Source: Epiperipatus broadwayi (Eukaryota > Onychophora > Udeonychophora > Euonychophora > Peripatidae). Taken from it: a stretch of 64,000 nucleotides of DNA. This document shows positions 10,326-23,650 of the stretch, piece after piece (position 1 is the first letter of the stretch; each line of letters opens with the position of its first letter). The stretch covers positions 243,596-307,595 of the forward strand of contig JAQFVV010006836.1 in the NCBI GenBank assembly GCA_028023455.1. The letters run 5' to 3'. The notes beneath the pieces are model-generated. The model saw only the letters and a program-made list of their open reading frames with translations. It made no database searches and had not been told where the DNA came from. The translations under genes and the position numbers were made by a program.

Positions 10326-13300
10326 TGTAAATTTGGATAGTGTATTTGTTATAATGTTTTCAGAAGTATCAAAAAAATTAAAAAAAAAAAAAGAGTACTT
10401 TTTAAATAAAAACTGCAATATAAAATAAATTAAAAAGAATTTTTAAACAAAACTGTGGCCTCATAGAGCTTTTAAAAAAGGCTGAATATATGGAATTAAT
10501 AATAGATTATCTTTATTTTTATTGAATTACTGATACCTACTTTCAAGATTTTAAGGTATATTTGAGTAATCAATACATATTTTTATATTTAATGGCATCT
10601 TTGGAAAAAATTGACACTTAAACACACACACACACACACACACACAAAGACTGATTTTTAAAAACATTAACCACATTTTTTAAATTAAAAATAAACTCCT
10701 CACTTTAAAACAGTATGTTTAAGATTGAAATTTTTTTAAAACAAAATTATATCACTTGCAAAAAATTTCCTTTTTAATATTTCAGGCAGGGGAAAGATTC
10801 TTACTAATGCAAAAATTGTTTTAAAATCCTTATGCTATTGTAAAATTTCTTGATCAATAGCCTACACTGTCATAAACCTGCTAGAAAATACTAATAAAGT
10901 ATCAGCTAGTTATAATATTATTTCTTATATTTACCTAAACAGAAGAGAATCAGAATATAACTACATTTTTTAAGTAGGAATGTGTATTTCTTGATATAAG
11001 CTCATGGATAAGCAAATAATCCTAATTATTTATGCAATAATTAACAATATTTTTTTAAAAAAAAAATCTAAATAAATAATGACAATCAGGGTTTGAATAA
11101 ATTAACAATTCAAAAAATTCAATGCATAAGTGCTATTACTTTGCATGAAAAGCATACAGATATATATTTTTAAAATCTTTTTGAACTATCAATGGATATA
11201 TTTTAAAATTTAAAAAAATAAAATAAACAAAATTATTTATTAAGGCATGTTCTGAGGTGAATAATTTATATATTCTTTATGCATGTGTGTATGTAAATAT
11301 ATATATATCTTGAATTAAGTATTTCCATGGATTGTTATTATAATAAAGAATAAAAATGAGGATATTATATCCATGTAAACAGAGATAACTTTTAACTTGT
11401 GATGTTGCCAAGAAACTATCAATTATTACTAATTGACAATCTCTGAGGCTAAACAAGTTTTCTTATTATGAGCTCTTTTGTTAATAATTTTTTGTTGAAG
11501 CAAAAGGGGCCCTCTTTTACTTTAAACCAAAGTTCTTATATAGATTTAAAGCCAGAAAGCTATTTTTTTATAGGCATGAGAATGTGAAAGAGTAACATAT
11601 ATAATATATAATAGTAATAATTTTATTTGAAATTGTTGCACATTTATAACAGAAAAAAAGAAAAGACAATATGGGTAGGGGTATGTGAGAAAAAGGGAAT
11701 AAAAGAAAGGGAAGATAGAGGGCAAGAAAAAGAGGAAAACAGAAATAAAAAATAAAGAAACTGCTTTTATTCTCATAAATACACTAAAAGGTAAAGATAA
11801 ATTTTCTTCAGTTCTTGCAAATAAAAGTATGAGGTGAACATGTTTAGTAATATTTTTAATTATATTTGGGATAAGTAAAAATTAGATTATAATAAATTAA
11901 GTAACTCATAATTAAACTACAATAATTTATAATTCATATTTCCATTGAATCATTTATCATTTAGATAATAACACCCATTTTCTTGCACTAATGCCATCTG
12001 TCATGTAAAAACAGTAATTTCTTATTTGATGGATAAATTGACATTGATATAAGATAGTGAATATTAGTTGAATGTTTATTTAAATTATTCTATGGAAATC
12101 TGACTTGGCAATAATGTTTTCAAACTTATGTCATCAATAAGTTTATAAAAATTAGATATCGTTTTTCATATACATAGTAGCAAAATAGAAATGAATATTA
12201 AGTTTAAAATGTTAAATTATAATCATTGTTTGATAAGAAGCCAGAAAATTAAATTAAGACAATTTCAATATTTGAACATTTCATATTTTTATTTGTAAAG
12301 GTTGAAAAATTTTTATTCTTTATTTTTTTTTTAAGTATATTTATGTAAATAAAAGTTTTTACCTTAAAATTTTTTATATTTTTCATTTTATATTGTTTAG
12401 TTTTACATATGTAACACTGAATTATAAAAGTCACTATTCAATGAATTATTCAGTTTTAAATTATAAAAAATGCCACTTGACACCACTAGCATCAACTTTA
12501 GATATAAAATTAAAATTTTAAAATTTTCACTATTTCTTTGCTAAAATTGTTTGCAAATAGTAAGCGAAGTATTGTCACCAAGAAGTATGTACAAGTTTCA
12601 ATTGCATTGGAAGTTGAGGAATGTTTGAAAATTGGGTTACAATATTTGATTCAGATGTACAAATAAAACATAGAATAAGATAAAGGAAAGCATATAAAAA
12701 GATTTAGGCTTCAAAAACTATAAGTTTTATAGATTTTAAAAAAAAACTCTCTTCTTGGCTATTTATTTATTTTTCAAAACAGTCAGTAGAATTTTTAGCT
12801 AAATGTAAGTTGTTAAAGTGTTAAATTAATAGATAATCAATGTTATGATTAATGCTATGTAAAACACAATAGATGGTGATTGTCAGTAATTAAAATTTAT
12901 CATAAAAATCAATATTGTAATTAAATTTAAATTATGCAGATAAGTTTTTAATAGATATTTTTATGACAAATTATTACCAAAATTAATTATGCATTCTGTA
13001 ATTAATTGGCAAAATTGACTCAGAGAGAGAGAAGAAGAAAATATAACTAAAGAAAATAATCCTAACCTTAAAAAAACGTTTTACATCTTGCATTTAAAAT
13101 GATTTACTCGATGGAGTAGATTTTACACAAATGCGGGCTTTCCACTTTGGTTTTTATTGTATTTAACATAAATGATTAGTTTATTAATTAACCGATAAAT
13201 GTATTAATTAAAATTTAATTACGATACACAAAAACATAAATGATTAATTTAAAATTTAAATCTGCTTTCATTATTTATATATATTTAGCGTCAGTACTTT

Positions 13301-14200
13301 CAATTTAACTAGTAAACATAGATTCTTTTTTTTTTTTTGTTTTGTTTAAGAATAAGTTTACTATTTGGAAATTTACAAACATTTGTTTTACATCCTGTTT
13401 AATATATTTTGTTTTATTATTATTAGTACATTTGAATAGCATTGTAGCTGAATGGCCTATAACCTCAAACGTTGGTTTTACATCCCGTTTAATATATATA
13501 TATTATTGTTATTATTATTTTTAGTATATTCATTTGAATAGCATTGTGGATGAATGACCTATACTCTTTTTGGTTTGATTACCGATCAGCTTTTTTCCAC
13601 CACCGATCTTTCTAAAAATTATACATTTTTCTAATAAATTATATCATCTTGTGGTATGATCAAAATATGATAATTTCCACTTGATTGATTACGCTTTAGA
13701 CAAGAGTCTTCATGTCTGATCTGATCAAGACTCGTTTACTTTTGTTTCGTTTTTTGTTGTCCATGGAATTTTGAAAAGTTAGTTCAAAAGCATCAATGTT
13801 TTTCTATTGTTCTTTTTTCTATATCAATTTTCATATCTACAGTTTGAATAATTTTTATCTTCATTTTTAAAAATATATATTAAATTTCTTTTTAGGTTTT
13901 CTATGGGAACTTTTTTTTGTATTAGACTGATATATAAAAACAATGCATGACTGGTTTATTGTTTGGAAGACCACAAGATGTTTGAGCGCAAGATATATCA
14001 AAATCCAGCAACAGCCAGACATTTTAGCTTTTGAGCTTATCACTCTACAACTCATGGCAGAAAGATAATTGGATTATTTGACATTCAGGTAGTCATACAA
14101 TGCTTATGAAATAATTAGATATGATCTGTATATCTTTAGCTTTAATATCTGCCATTTTATGACAACACTAAACTGGACAGGTCCAAATCTTTTGACAACT
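10326..14200. other. AT-rich DNA with small simple repeats
   Basis: A (CA)n run of about 25 bases lies at 10622-10646. The rest shows no supported gene, RNA or repeat. Short frames around 11,546-11,776 and 12,249-12,434 are low-complexity. Confidence 0.4.
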
Positions 14201-14249
14201 CAGTATGTTATTGTTGGCAAATAATCCAAGGAATCAACAATTTTCAGTT

Positions 14250-15420
14250 ATTCTATACCTCACTTATTAAATTTAAAGTTGATTGCAATCCTATCTTTAT
14301 TATCTTTGTCTTCTTTGTATTTAGTCATAATTTTATATATTTTACTCAGTTCAGTTTTTTTAGTGAGAGTTTTAAGGTCTTCTATATTTTCAGCTGTAAG
14401 TGGTGTATCGTTGTATGTTTAAGATGAATGATGTTAGTCTACTAATACTAAATCCATATTTGGCTACATCCAGTTTGTTTTCCTCATTAAATATTCAGTT
14501 GACATCTTAAACTGAATGACGCCACATGTGAGACGGATAGATAAAATAAAAAAGTGTGCTGGAGTGATATGGAAAAGAGAATTTAGAGATTGGAGGAACT
14601 GGGTTAAACTTGAAGAAACCTCCATCATGCAGTGGGTTGATAATAGTTGAAAATGATGATGATATAGCCCTATCTAACTTCTTGTCACTCCTTTGCCAAT
14701 GTGAATTCATTCTGTCTCATCATAGTCTGTTTTAAGTATTCCATGCAAAGATTTTTCATAATAAAATCCATAATTTAGTATAGCACTTGTTATCAATAAA
14801 ACACAATTAGATTTTAGATATTTTCTGTTTTTTTATTATTATTATTCAACATACCTTAGCAATATCATTTCTATTTTCTTGACTTATATTAAAATCAGCT
14901 TACATATATGACAATTTACTTTCAGTGTAAGGCTCTAATTTATGTTGTATAATTTTTAAAACAAGCTTATTTTTATGTGATATAAGAGATATAAGACAAT
15001 TGTTTTCACATCCTGTTAAAACTTCCCATTTTGGTATATAATAAAAAATAATTTCTCCTGCATCTGTAGACTATTGATTAGCCTATTGAGATTATTTGGT
15101 ACAATTTGATCAGCATTCTTTTTTATTTTTCTTCAGTTCCTTGCTTACTTCGTGATATAAAGTCATCAACTCAAGTGATTTTATCTTTTTACAGTGATAA
15201 TCTGATTTTATTGTTTATTATAAAATTCTCTTCAATGCAAGATATAGTTTTTTGATATTCCTTTCATTTCCATTTGACCCAAGTTACTTCACTTATAATC
15301 TGTCTATTGATCTTTTTCTGAAAAACCTACTTATCGCTATAACTTTCTTTTGATCTCATGAATTCCCTAAATAATAGCTTGTTTTTAAGATTGTTTTTAT
15401 TTTAAACATTTTTACAGATA
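14250..15420 (-). pseudogene. Decayed non-LTR retrotransposon reverse transcriptase
   Basis: On the minus strand, about 15,010-14,890 translates to a block containing CENNCLISLISH and KLVLKIIQHKLEPY. This matches the early reverse transcriptase motif of LINEs of the endonuclease-reverse transcriptase type (fingers motif NYRxISL followed by KLxExI-like residues). A second block near 14,820 gives LCFIDN, a weak match to the FxDxxKAFD motif. A lysine-rich helix-like piece lies at 14,400-14,260. Stops and frame changes are frequent. No 3' end or target duplication was found, so limits are approximate. Confidence 0.55.
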
Positions 15421-17028
15421 TTGTTAAACTATTTTTTTGCCCTTCCTGAACATTTTTTGGAATTTCTTATTCACTTATAATTTTTATATATATATATACA
15501 AATAAAATGTGCATTAATTAAAAACTATTGTTTATATATATATTGTGATGTATTCCCTTTGTAGTGTATAAATAACTAAATAAAGGGAAAAATTAAAAGT
15601 TTTATATTTAATAAATATGTTGTTAATTTGGGATAAATATAGAGTGCATGGATATTTTATTTATTAAATTTAAAAATAAAATATCTTACTAAGTTTTGTT
15701 GAATGAAAACAATGCCTTATTGGGATTAGAAAAAAAAGAAAATCACATATTCATGAGCTAGTGTTTAAAAACAAAGGAAAAGATAAAGACTATGGTTTGT
15801 GTTACTATAGCTACAGAAACAAATTCAGCATGGAGAACACAATACTTTCTTTTGCTTAAACTATTTTAGGTTTTATCTTACTTTTACAAATAGATTCTGG
15901 ACTTATGACAAGGAAATATGTACTATGAGTAGAAATTTTATTTAGGGGAAAGGGGACACAAAGCTTCCTCTCATTTGATAGCTTTATGATTCAAATGGAA
16001 TGATTAGTAACAAATGCTATGCCTAACTGTCATGAAGCTATAAAATTATCAAATTTACAATAGATTATAATATCGACAAAAGAAATGGTTGAACAACATT
16101 TAAGGATAAAAATGTTTATGAAGCCCTACATTTGTAGTTGTTATCATCAATGTGCCAAGGAAAATGTCATGAGAAAGGAGTATCTAAGCTGAAATTATAT
16201 ATTTAGCTAAACTTGGTAACAAACACTAAGAGAAAAATTTCTTTTAAATTATCTGTATATAATAATAATAACTTAATGATAAAATATTTATCAAAATCTT
16301 TTTTTATTAATAACTTTAATTGTAAGGCAGTTTTATCTTATCATTTAATATAAGCTTAAATAATAGAATCATGTAATTAAAACAAATCAATTTTTAATGT
16401 ATGCTAACCCTTTATGACTGTATGTATTAATAATTGTAATCATAGATCATTTCTAATAATTGTAATCTAGCAAGGGTAAATTATAAAGATATATTATATG
16501 ATATTAGATTGCAGATGGTAAAATTATAATTATGTTTTTTGTCTAATGAGATAATGTTTACTTCAATAATAATTATTATGAACCTAAGTACTTTGATTTG
16601 CCTATTGCATGAATCATTATAAAACTATTTTATTACACAGTTTATTTACAATTAAAATATTTAAATAAATATTCCATTTAATATCACATTATCAAGTAAA
16701 ATATTATTTCTTGACCATTATCTTATTTGCTAAGCAGACATACTGATTGTGGACCCACTGACACTTTATAAATTAATGAGTCCATTGTAGATATAGAAAT
16801 TTATGGGTCAATTCATTTATTTGTTTATTTATTAGTTATACTTTAGTTGCCTAACTACAACATTTATCCATTATATTTTCTAGTTTGCTCAAATACATGG
16901 GCATCTGCATATCAGGAAGCTTTTCATGCATTATTTTATTAATTATCCATTATATTTTGAGCTCATCCAAAAGGGAAATATTGCTATTTATGAGACAGTA
17001 TTGCTTCATTAGCATCATATGTTTTAGA
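15421..17028. other. AT-rich DNA without recognised features
   Basis: No gene, RNA or clear repeat was seen. Confidence 0.4.
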
Positions 17029-17040
17029 ATAGGTTCCATT

Positions 17041-17084
<44 letters not shown>

Positions 17085-17124
17085 AATGGAACCTATAATC
17101 TATATATATATATATATATATATA
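17029..17124. repeat. TA-core palindrome and (TA)n run
   Basis: Arms 17029-17045 and 17080-17096 are exact 17-bp reverse complements (ATAGGTTCCATTACAAT on the left) around a pure TA tract, so the entire 68 bp is self-complementary. A second TA tract follows at 17101-17124. Confidence 0.9.
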
Positions 17125-17934
17125 CCAATTACCATTGTATCTATTAATACCCTTTTGGATTTTTTAATTATTTTATCTAGGTCATTTTTTCAGATTACTA
17201 TTTAATTATTTCTTTCACTGCAATCTTCAGTTTTTCTAGGTACCAATAATTAAGTACAAAAATTTTAAACAATTTCTGATGCTATTTTTAAAAGCAATAG
17301 ACTTGTTCTCTATATTATATTTGGGATTTGGAGATTCTTTTTCATCTTGATTCAAAGTTTACACATGAGTAATTCCCGTCATATTTTTTTGTCATTTAAG
17401 CTGAGACTTCCTTCTTTGGACAATGCCTATGAGATCCAGTTGATGAATGATGAATAGTTGCTACTTTTCTTGCTTTACAAATGCATCCAACAAGAACATT
17501 ATTTGCATACATGTGCTATCTTTTCTCTCCAGTTTGGGCTTATTTCTTGCAATAATTCTGAGCAAATGCAAATTAGCTCCATTATATTTTATATAGCATA
17601 TGTCTATGATGTTTTCCATTTTTGTTTAGGTCTAATGCAATAACAAAAATTAGAATATTTTATTTTTTATCATCATTACTTTTGCTTACATGGTGAAACT
17701 ATTATAATTTCTCCTCCACAACTTTCTTCAACAAAATTTCTTCCAATTTCTATTTTTTTTATTTGAAGCTTTTTGCATGCCTTCTTTTTTCAATAATAAT
17801 TTGCAGCACATTCTTTCAAATGCCCTGATTATTCTTGCAGAATGTTTTATCAACTTCCCTGTCTCACAACTGTATTTTATACTAAAAAATATGAATGTAT
17901 AGATTTTCAATGAAATAGAAGACTGAAAAGTTGT
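17125..17934. other. Unassigned DNA
   Basis: Small open frames (17458-17643 plus, 17728-17910 minus) have no recognisable domain. Nothing else was seen. Confidence 0.35.
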
Positions 17935-18186
17935 GGGTTGGAGTAGTTTGAAGCCTGTCCCTTAAAGTATGAAGATTGGCTATCTTAATATAAAGCTGAG
18001 CATTGATTGTATATATGTGTGGAGATAGTAATCTGGATCAACTGATGATTGCAGGTTTAGCATGAAATATGTATATTGGTGATTATTTATCTTTTCAACA
18101 TGTGTGTGGTCAGGTGTATCAGCAATATGAGATGGCATGGAGAGTTGAGAGTCATGTGAAAGTCTGAGTTCAAATCCTGCATCCAT

Positions 18187-18188
<2 letters not shown>
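17935..18188 (+). repeat. Family A repeat, copy A2 with TA tail
   Basis: It matches family A from GTTGGAGTAGTTTGAAGCC to the B-box-like GAGTTCAAATCC near 18165. It is truncated at the 5' side and runs into a (TA)n tract. It carries an intact hammerhead core, annotated separately. Confidence 0.85.
18037..18080 (+). ncRNA. Hammerhead-ribozyme-like motif, family A copy A2
   Basis: Order seen: stem I strand ATCAA, CTGATGA, a 15-base stem II segment, GAAA, a short stem III ATA-TG-TAT, cleavage-site A, then TTGGT. The strands ATCAA and TTGGT can form five pairs, one of them G-U. All invariant core bases are present, but stem II has a mismatch (three good pairs). Stem III of 3 bp with a 2-base loop is too small to be stable alone and would favour a dimer. 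Activity is untested. Confidence 0.6.

Positions 18189-18265
<77 letters not shown>
18189..18265. repeat. (TA)n microsatellite
   Basis: An uninterrupted TA tract of about 77 bases directly follows family A copy A2, as in the broken copy at 57.6/61.2 kb. Confidence 0.95.
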
Positions 18266-18268
<3 letters not shown>

Positions 18269-18849
18269 GGTTTAATGCAGGTTTCAGCCTGTATAGTGTA
18301 TTAATTTATATAAAAATTAATAATAACTTGAGTACATTCACAAACAATATAGAAATAAAATTATTTTATATTTATAGTCAAAATCATTTGTAATATTATT
18401 TTCAAAATATTACAAAATTTTCTACATTTATCTAATGCAATTCTAACATTTTTTTTTAAAGCACTTTTGTCAATCTACAGGCACAGCCAACATACAGCTG
18501 CCAAGTTTTTATGGGTATCTCAAATACACATTCATTCATCTAAGTTTTTAAAATCTTGAGATGGATGAGGCAAGTGGACATGAGCAGCACCTAACTACCT
18601 CATTCATTTCCCATGTTTTAATTTGAAATTGCACTCACAAGATGTTTGATTTAATTGCATAATTATGTTAATATGTGTCAGTTTTGTTTCTTATAATTTT
18701 AAATGCCAATTATGCAAAATGTATGTTGAAAACTTGTGATTTTTATGACAAACTATAATTTAATTACCCACAATAGAAGGAATATTTCCAAAATAGAAGT
18801 AAAAAAATATATGATAAAAATAGTGTTTCAACACAATAGGGAAGACTAA

Positions 18850-19900
18850 TATTTTATTGCACAAAAATGGCTTGGCAGCTTGTTTGATTTGTCATGAAAA
18901 TGTTATATTAAATAATAACATTGTCATCATACTGCAAAACACACATCATTTAATGACACTTTTCCTTATGGATCTTTAACATGTAAAAAGTTGACATTCA
19001 TTATGAAGTCATTGCAACAGTAACAAAATGTTATGTCACTGATGATATCATAAGATGCAGTGGTGACAAGAGCATCATAAGATATATAGTTGATGAACAC
19101 TTGTATCTATTTACTGATGCATGCAAAGATTATGAAAAAATGTTTCTTCAATGATTCCAATGTATTATTTGATAATTTTAGCAATAAAATAAAATAATAT
19201 TGTAAATTTAAGAAATGCAGCTTCACATTCTACATGTGTTAGATGTATTGAAGGTATTGCAAAACATATTTCTGAACATGTCATGAAAGCTTTGAAAAAT
19301 TATAAATATATTAGCTTGGCTTGTGATTCTAGCACTGCCTTTTTAGCAATATCTACAATATTCCACTTTTATTAGATACTATTATGAACAGAATTTAATT
19401 CATGAAGATTTAAAAAAATTTTTTTTATTAGAGTCAATCTAGAGCTACAGATTATCTAGGATATTATTGATACTTAAGTTGTGGGTGCCCTGAGGAATGT
19501 TTTTCAATGACTGGATTCTGACAAAGGATTTGTTTCACTATTGAAAAAAAATGATTTAACAAATCTCTTTAGCATTTCACTACATCATTCATCAAGAAAA
19601 CTTGGCAACATGCAACTTCATGATCATAATAGATGCTGCAATAAAAACCACCAAAGTATAGTGAATTATGTCCAAGTATGAGAATGGAATCACAGAAAAT
19701 TTCAAAAATCTTTTGGAAGAAATGAACAGTAATTACAGTGGTGGCCTTCTTAATATACCTCAATGGAATACTAAACAAAAGTAAAATTGTGGACTAGTTT
19801 TATTGTGCTGGCAAGAAATTATTTTATTTTTATAATAGAACAATAAAGTTTATAGAGAACTTGAAAAAGATGGAGGGAACTGTCTTTTAGTCTTTCTAAA
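18850..19900 (+). pseudogene. Decayed hAT/ZBED-like transposase
   Basis: Scattered in-frame pieces fit one protein family. Near 18,880 lies ACLICHENV, a CxxC half of an N-terminal zinc finger, followed after a frame change by a histidine pair and NDTFPYGSL. Around 19,200-19,340 the frame gives NLRNAASHSTCVRCIEGI then KYISLACDSST, like the DST-containing start of the catalytic region in hAT-related proteins of the GTF2IRD2/SCAND3/EPM2AIP1 type. Near 19,710-19,760 LLEEMNSNYSGGLL corresponds to the later conserved LEEM..YS.LLL block. Many stops and shifts show it is dead. Terminal repeats were not found. Confidence 0.6.
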
Positions 19901-19914
19901 AAACTTGGTGAACT

Positions 19915-20105
19915 CAATTATATAATATAATATTAAATCATTTATGCATGTTATTACTGTTTCACAATGCTTTAATTACCACCCTCTTTTACAGATTACA
20001 GTTTCGATTGCCCCAGCAATCTTCTTCAGAACTACAACATAATACAAATATTTGAATACAAATATAAATATACATAAACATATAGTTTACATTCTAAATA
20101 TGATT
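19915..20105 (-). repeat. Family C repeat, copy 1
   Basis: About 190 bp matches 49,848-50,035 in the same orientation, with shared blocks CACAATGCTT, CAGTTTCGATTGCC, CTTCTTCAGAACTACAACAT and TTTACATTCT. The minus strand carries a hammerhead-like core. The element follows directly after the hAT-like remains, but no link between them is shown. Confidence 0.8.
19990..20036 (-). ncRNA. Hammerhead-like motif, family C copy 1
   Basis: On the minus strand: TGTAGTT, CTGAAGA, then A, a perfect six-pair hairpin GATTGC-TGGG-GCAATC, GAAAC, T, GTA, then ATCTGTA. Stem I can pair with one mismatch. CTGAAGA fits the CUGANGA core and GUA is a permitted cleavage triplet. An extra A precedes stem II, and stem III is only two pairs around one base, so a single copy could not fold classically. 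This is a candidate or a relic. Confidence 0.45.
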
Positions 20106-21450
20106 TGATTTCCCTTTAAGTATATTCTCACATGACAAACATTCTACTTACAATGATAAATTAAATATATGGTACATTTTATAAAAAAATGTTAAATTTT
20201 AAACTATTCAAATAGTTATTGTCTTTTAAAAAATTAAAACCATTTTATTTTTAAAAATAATATTCACCAATAGACTGTATAAAAGATTTATCTAAATAAT
20301 GTTTTAAAACAATCTTACCTTCAAATAAACATTTGAATTGAGCAACATATGTGTAATCTATTAGCGCTGTTTTATTTATATAGTATTAGAAGTAGTAAAA
20401 TGAAAAGGAACAGTCTTAGGCATTATTCATCCAAGGTATGAGCACTGCAATTAGCATAATTACATAAAATAAATTAATTTATAGAGGAATAAACTAATTT
20501 GAGGGAAAAAGATGAGTTTATGGAATAAAAAATGATTAAAGACAGAAATGGGAAGTTATTAGTAAAAAAATGCACTCACTGAAAGGATAGGCTGGGAAGA
20601 TCATATAAGTAACATCTAAGACAAAAATAATTAACTTTGAAAAACATTTGTAGATAAAAGTGAAATAGGAGATTTTTATAAAAAGTTTAAAAAAATTTAG
20701 CTGAGATGAACAATGGTAGAGAGCTGATGTTTAAAAGGAGGATCACAACATGTGTGTGTTCAGTTTGTGCAGAACACAAAGGTACTTCATCACTGGATGT
20801 GTGATATTGCTTGTGATAATAATAAAATTTATATATAAATAAAAATGTTTAGATTTCTGAGTCACCCCATTGATAGAAGTATGTTCTGATTGTAAATATA
20901 TTTTTATTTAAATATAAGAGGATTAATTTTTTATTTAGTCTTATGACAAATGCTCAAATTATACTATAATGCGTACTATATACTCTATCATTACAGAAAA
21001 GTGGACAAGACACCGCGTAGCATGATAATTAATAAAAATTTTAAGTAAATGAAAATGTTTAGATTTCTAAATTTCTCTTATTTACATATCGTAATTTATA
21101 TAAAAAATAAGCATTATTATTAATAATTTATTGAAAAAAAACTTATTTAACAAATATCGTCTTTTAATAATTACAATAACTCTGCAGTCAACAGTTGTAT
21201 AATAGGTAAATTGTATTTATCAGTCATACTTTCCAAATACTATTGTTCTCAGTTCGATATAGCATAGTTCTACAGTGTTTGCTGCTGTAATTTTGAATCC
21301 TGGGATCAATTCTAGTGCTATCGCTCATTTTTTTTTATAATACTAATATCTTTTTTTAAAAAATACTGGTATTATTTTTTATGTTTCACTAATCTGCTTT
21401 TCCTTGGCAAAAATTATAAACATAAAAATTCTATTAATCAGTTTTCGAAT
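20106..21450. other. AT-rich DNA without recognised features
   Basis: No supported gene, RNA or repeat. Confidence 0.4.
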
Positions 21451-21571
21451 CATATTAATGTTCTATTTTTTGTGTATGTCAAAGCGTCGACCGGGAAACG
21501 AATCCCGGGACAACTGCTTCCAAGGCAGCCGTGCTAACCACTCGGCCACCAACGCTTGACATATTAATGTT
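21451..21571 (-). repeat. Minimal tRNA-Gly-derived SINE, copy 1
   Basis: The insert 21463-21559 is flanked by a 12-bp direct repeat, CATATTAATGTT (21451-21462 and 21560-21571). On the minus strand it is almost only a 72-base tRNA-like body (21555 to 21484): acceptor GCGTTGG with TCGACGC, D arm, an anticodon stem GCTGC/GCAGT, and a T arm CCGGG/CCCGG with an 8-base loop. It resembles tRNA-Gly(TCC), but the anticodon position reads TGG and the B box is altered. A short A-rich tail follows. It is best called a retroposed tRNA pseudogene or a very short SINE, not a working tRNA gene. Confidence 0.85.
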
Positions 21572-22265
21572 TTTTACCATATGGAGAGAAACTTTCTACA
21601 ACTGCTGAAGGTATAAGAATTAATATGTAAATAAAAAGATAAAAATGAAATTAATGTGAGTTTTTAATTTTCTACTGTTTCTGTATCTTTTATTCAATAA
21701 CATCTTATAGGATTTATTTTGTTTTAATTTCTAAAAGAATGTAATAATCAGAAAATATTAATTCCAAAAAAAAATATAGAGATAAATAACAATTAATGAA
21801 GTATATAACTTAAATGAATTTTCAGTTCTTAGTGCCACTGTCAAAAGCAATCTTTATAAAATTTAAAAAAAAAACTCAAAACCATTACATACTTCATTAA
21901 CTGCTATTTACTTCGTATTTTTTGGAATTAATATTTTTTGTGATTACATTTCTTTGACAGCTTTTTTTATTTAAATTCCGTTTTTTTTTTTTTTTGCTAT
22001 ATATAATGTTGTTTTTTTTTAAAATGTTATAACTATTGGTTTTGATAATATTACTTAATACCAACAAAGCATTTAGGTTATACACCTTACTAACATTAAC
22101 TGCCGTTTACTTCCATATTTTTGTTTTAATTTGCAAATTTTACTTGCACAAAGGCACATATCACCCATGCAACAGCCCTGTTTGAGAGAATTGATTTATA
22201 TTTAATGTACTGCAGTTTGTGATTCAAGAAAATGGCCAGTAGTTTTAAATTCTCTTAGAAAATAT

Positions 22266-22412
22266 CTAATTCAGGAATTAATTTTTTTTTTTCCATGTGT
22301 CATAGCATCGGCCGGGACGCGAACCCACAACCGTCTGCAACCAACTACTTGCTTGCATGGCGACTGCGATACCTCTCGGCTAACAATGCAAGACTAATTC
22401 AGGAATTAATTT
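22266..22412 (-). repeat. Minimal tRNA-derived SINE, copy 2 (long variable arm)
   Basis: A 19-bp direct repeat, CTAATTCAGGAATTAATTT, flanks the insert (22266-22284 and 22394-22412). The tRNA-like body, minus strand 22389 to 22305, is 85 bases, with A-box-like TAGCCGAGAGG and B-box-like GGGTTCGCGTCCC, suggesting a class II (Leu/Ser-like) tRNA source. The anticodon stem does not fold cleanly. The tail reads TGACACATGGAAAAAAA, the same tail as copy 3. Confidence 0.85.
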
Positions 22413-22739
22413 GAATGTACAAAATATCTATTTAAATAATATTTTAAAATAACCTTATATTCAAACTCTGTATAAATGTGTAATCAATTAACATTGTTTT
22501 ACTTAAAAAGTATCACAAAGGGCATCCAATTGATCCAGATCGTCCTAATTTGTCTTCCTCATCAGTTAACTGAAAAAAATCTTAAAACTCAATTAACAAT
22601 ATAGCAGATTATCGACTGTCTGATGAAAATCACTTTTCTTTTTCTAATGAAAAATTAAAATTTTTTAAAATCATTGTTACTTGTCTAAATTTAATACACA
22701 TTAGTGATGTTTTACAACTCTGCAAATAAAGCAATTAAT
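22413..22739. other. Unassigned AT-rich DNA
   Basis: No supported feature. Confidence 0.35.

Positions 22740-23650
<911 letters not shown>

Noticed and set aside
21484-21555. Functional tRNA-Gly gene
   Set aside because: The anticodon position reads TGG, the T loop has an extra base, the B box is altered, and a 12-bp target duplication shows that it was retroposed.
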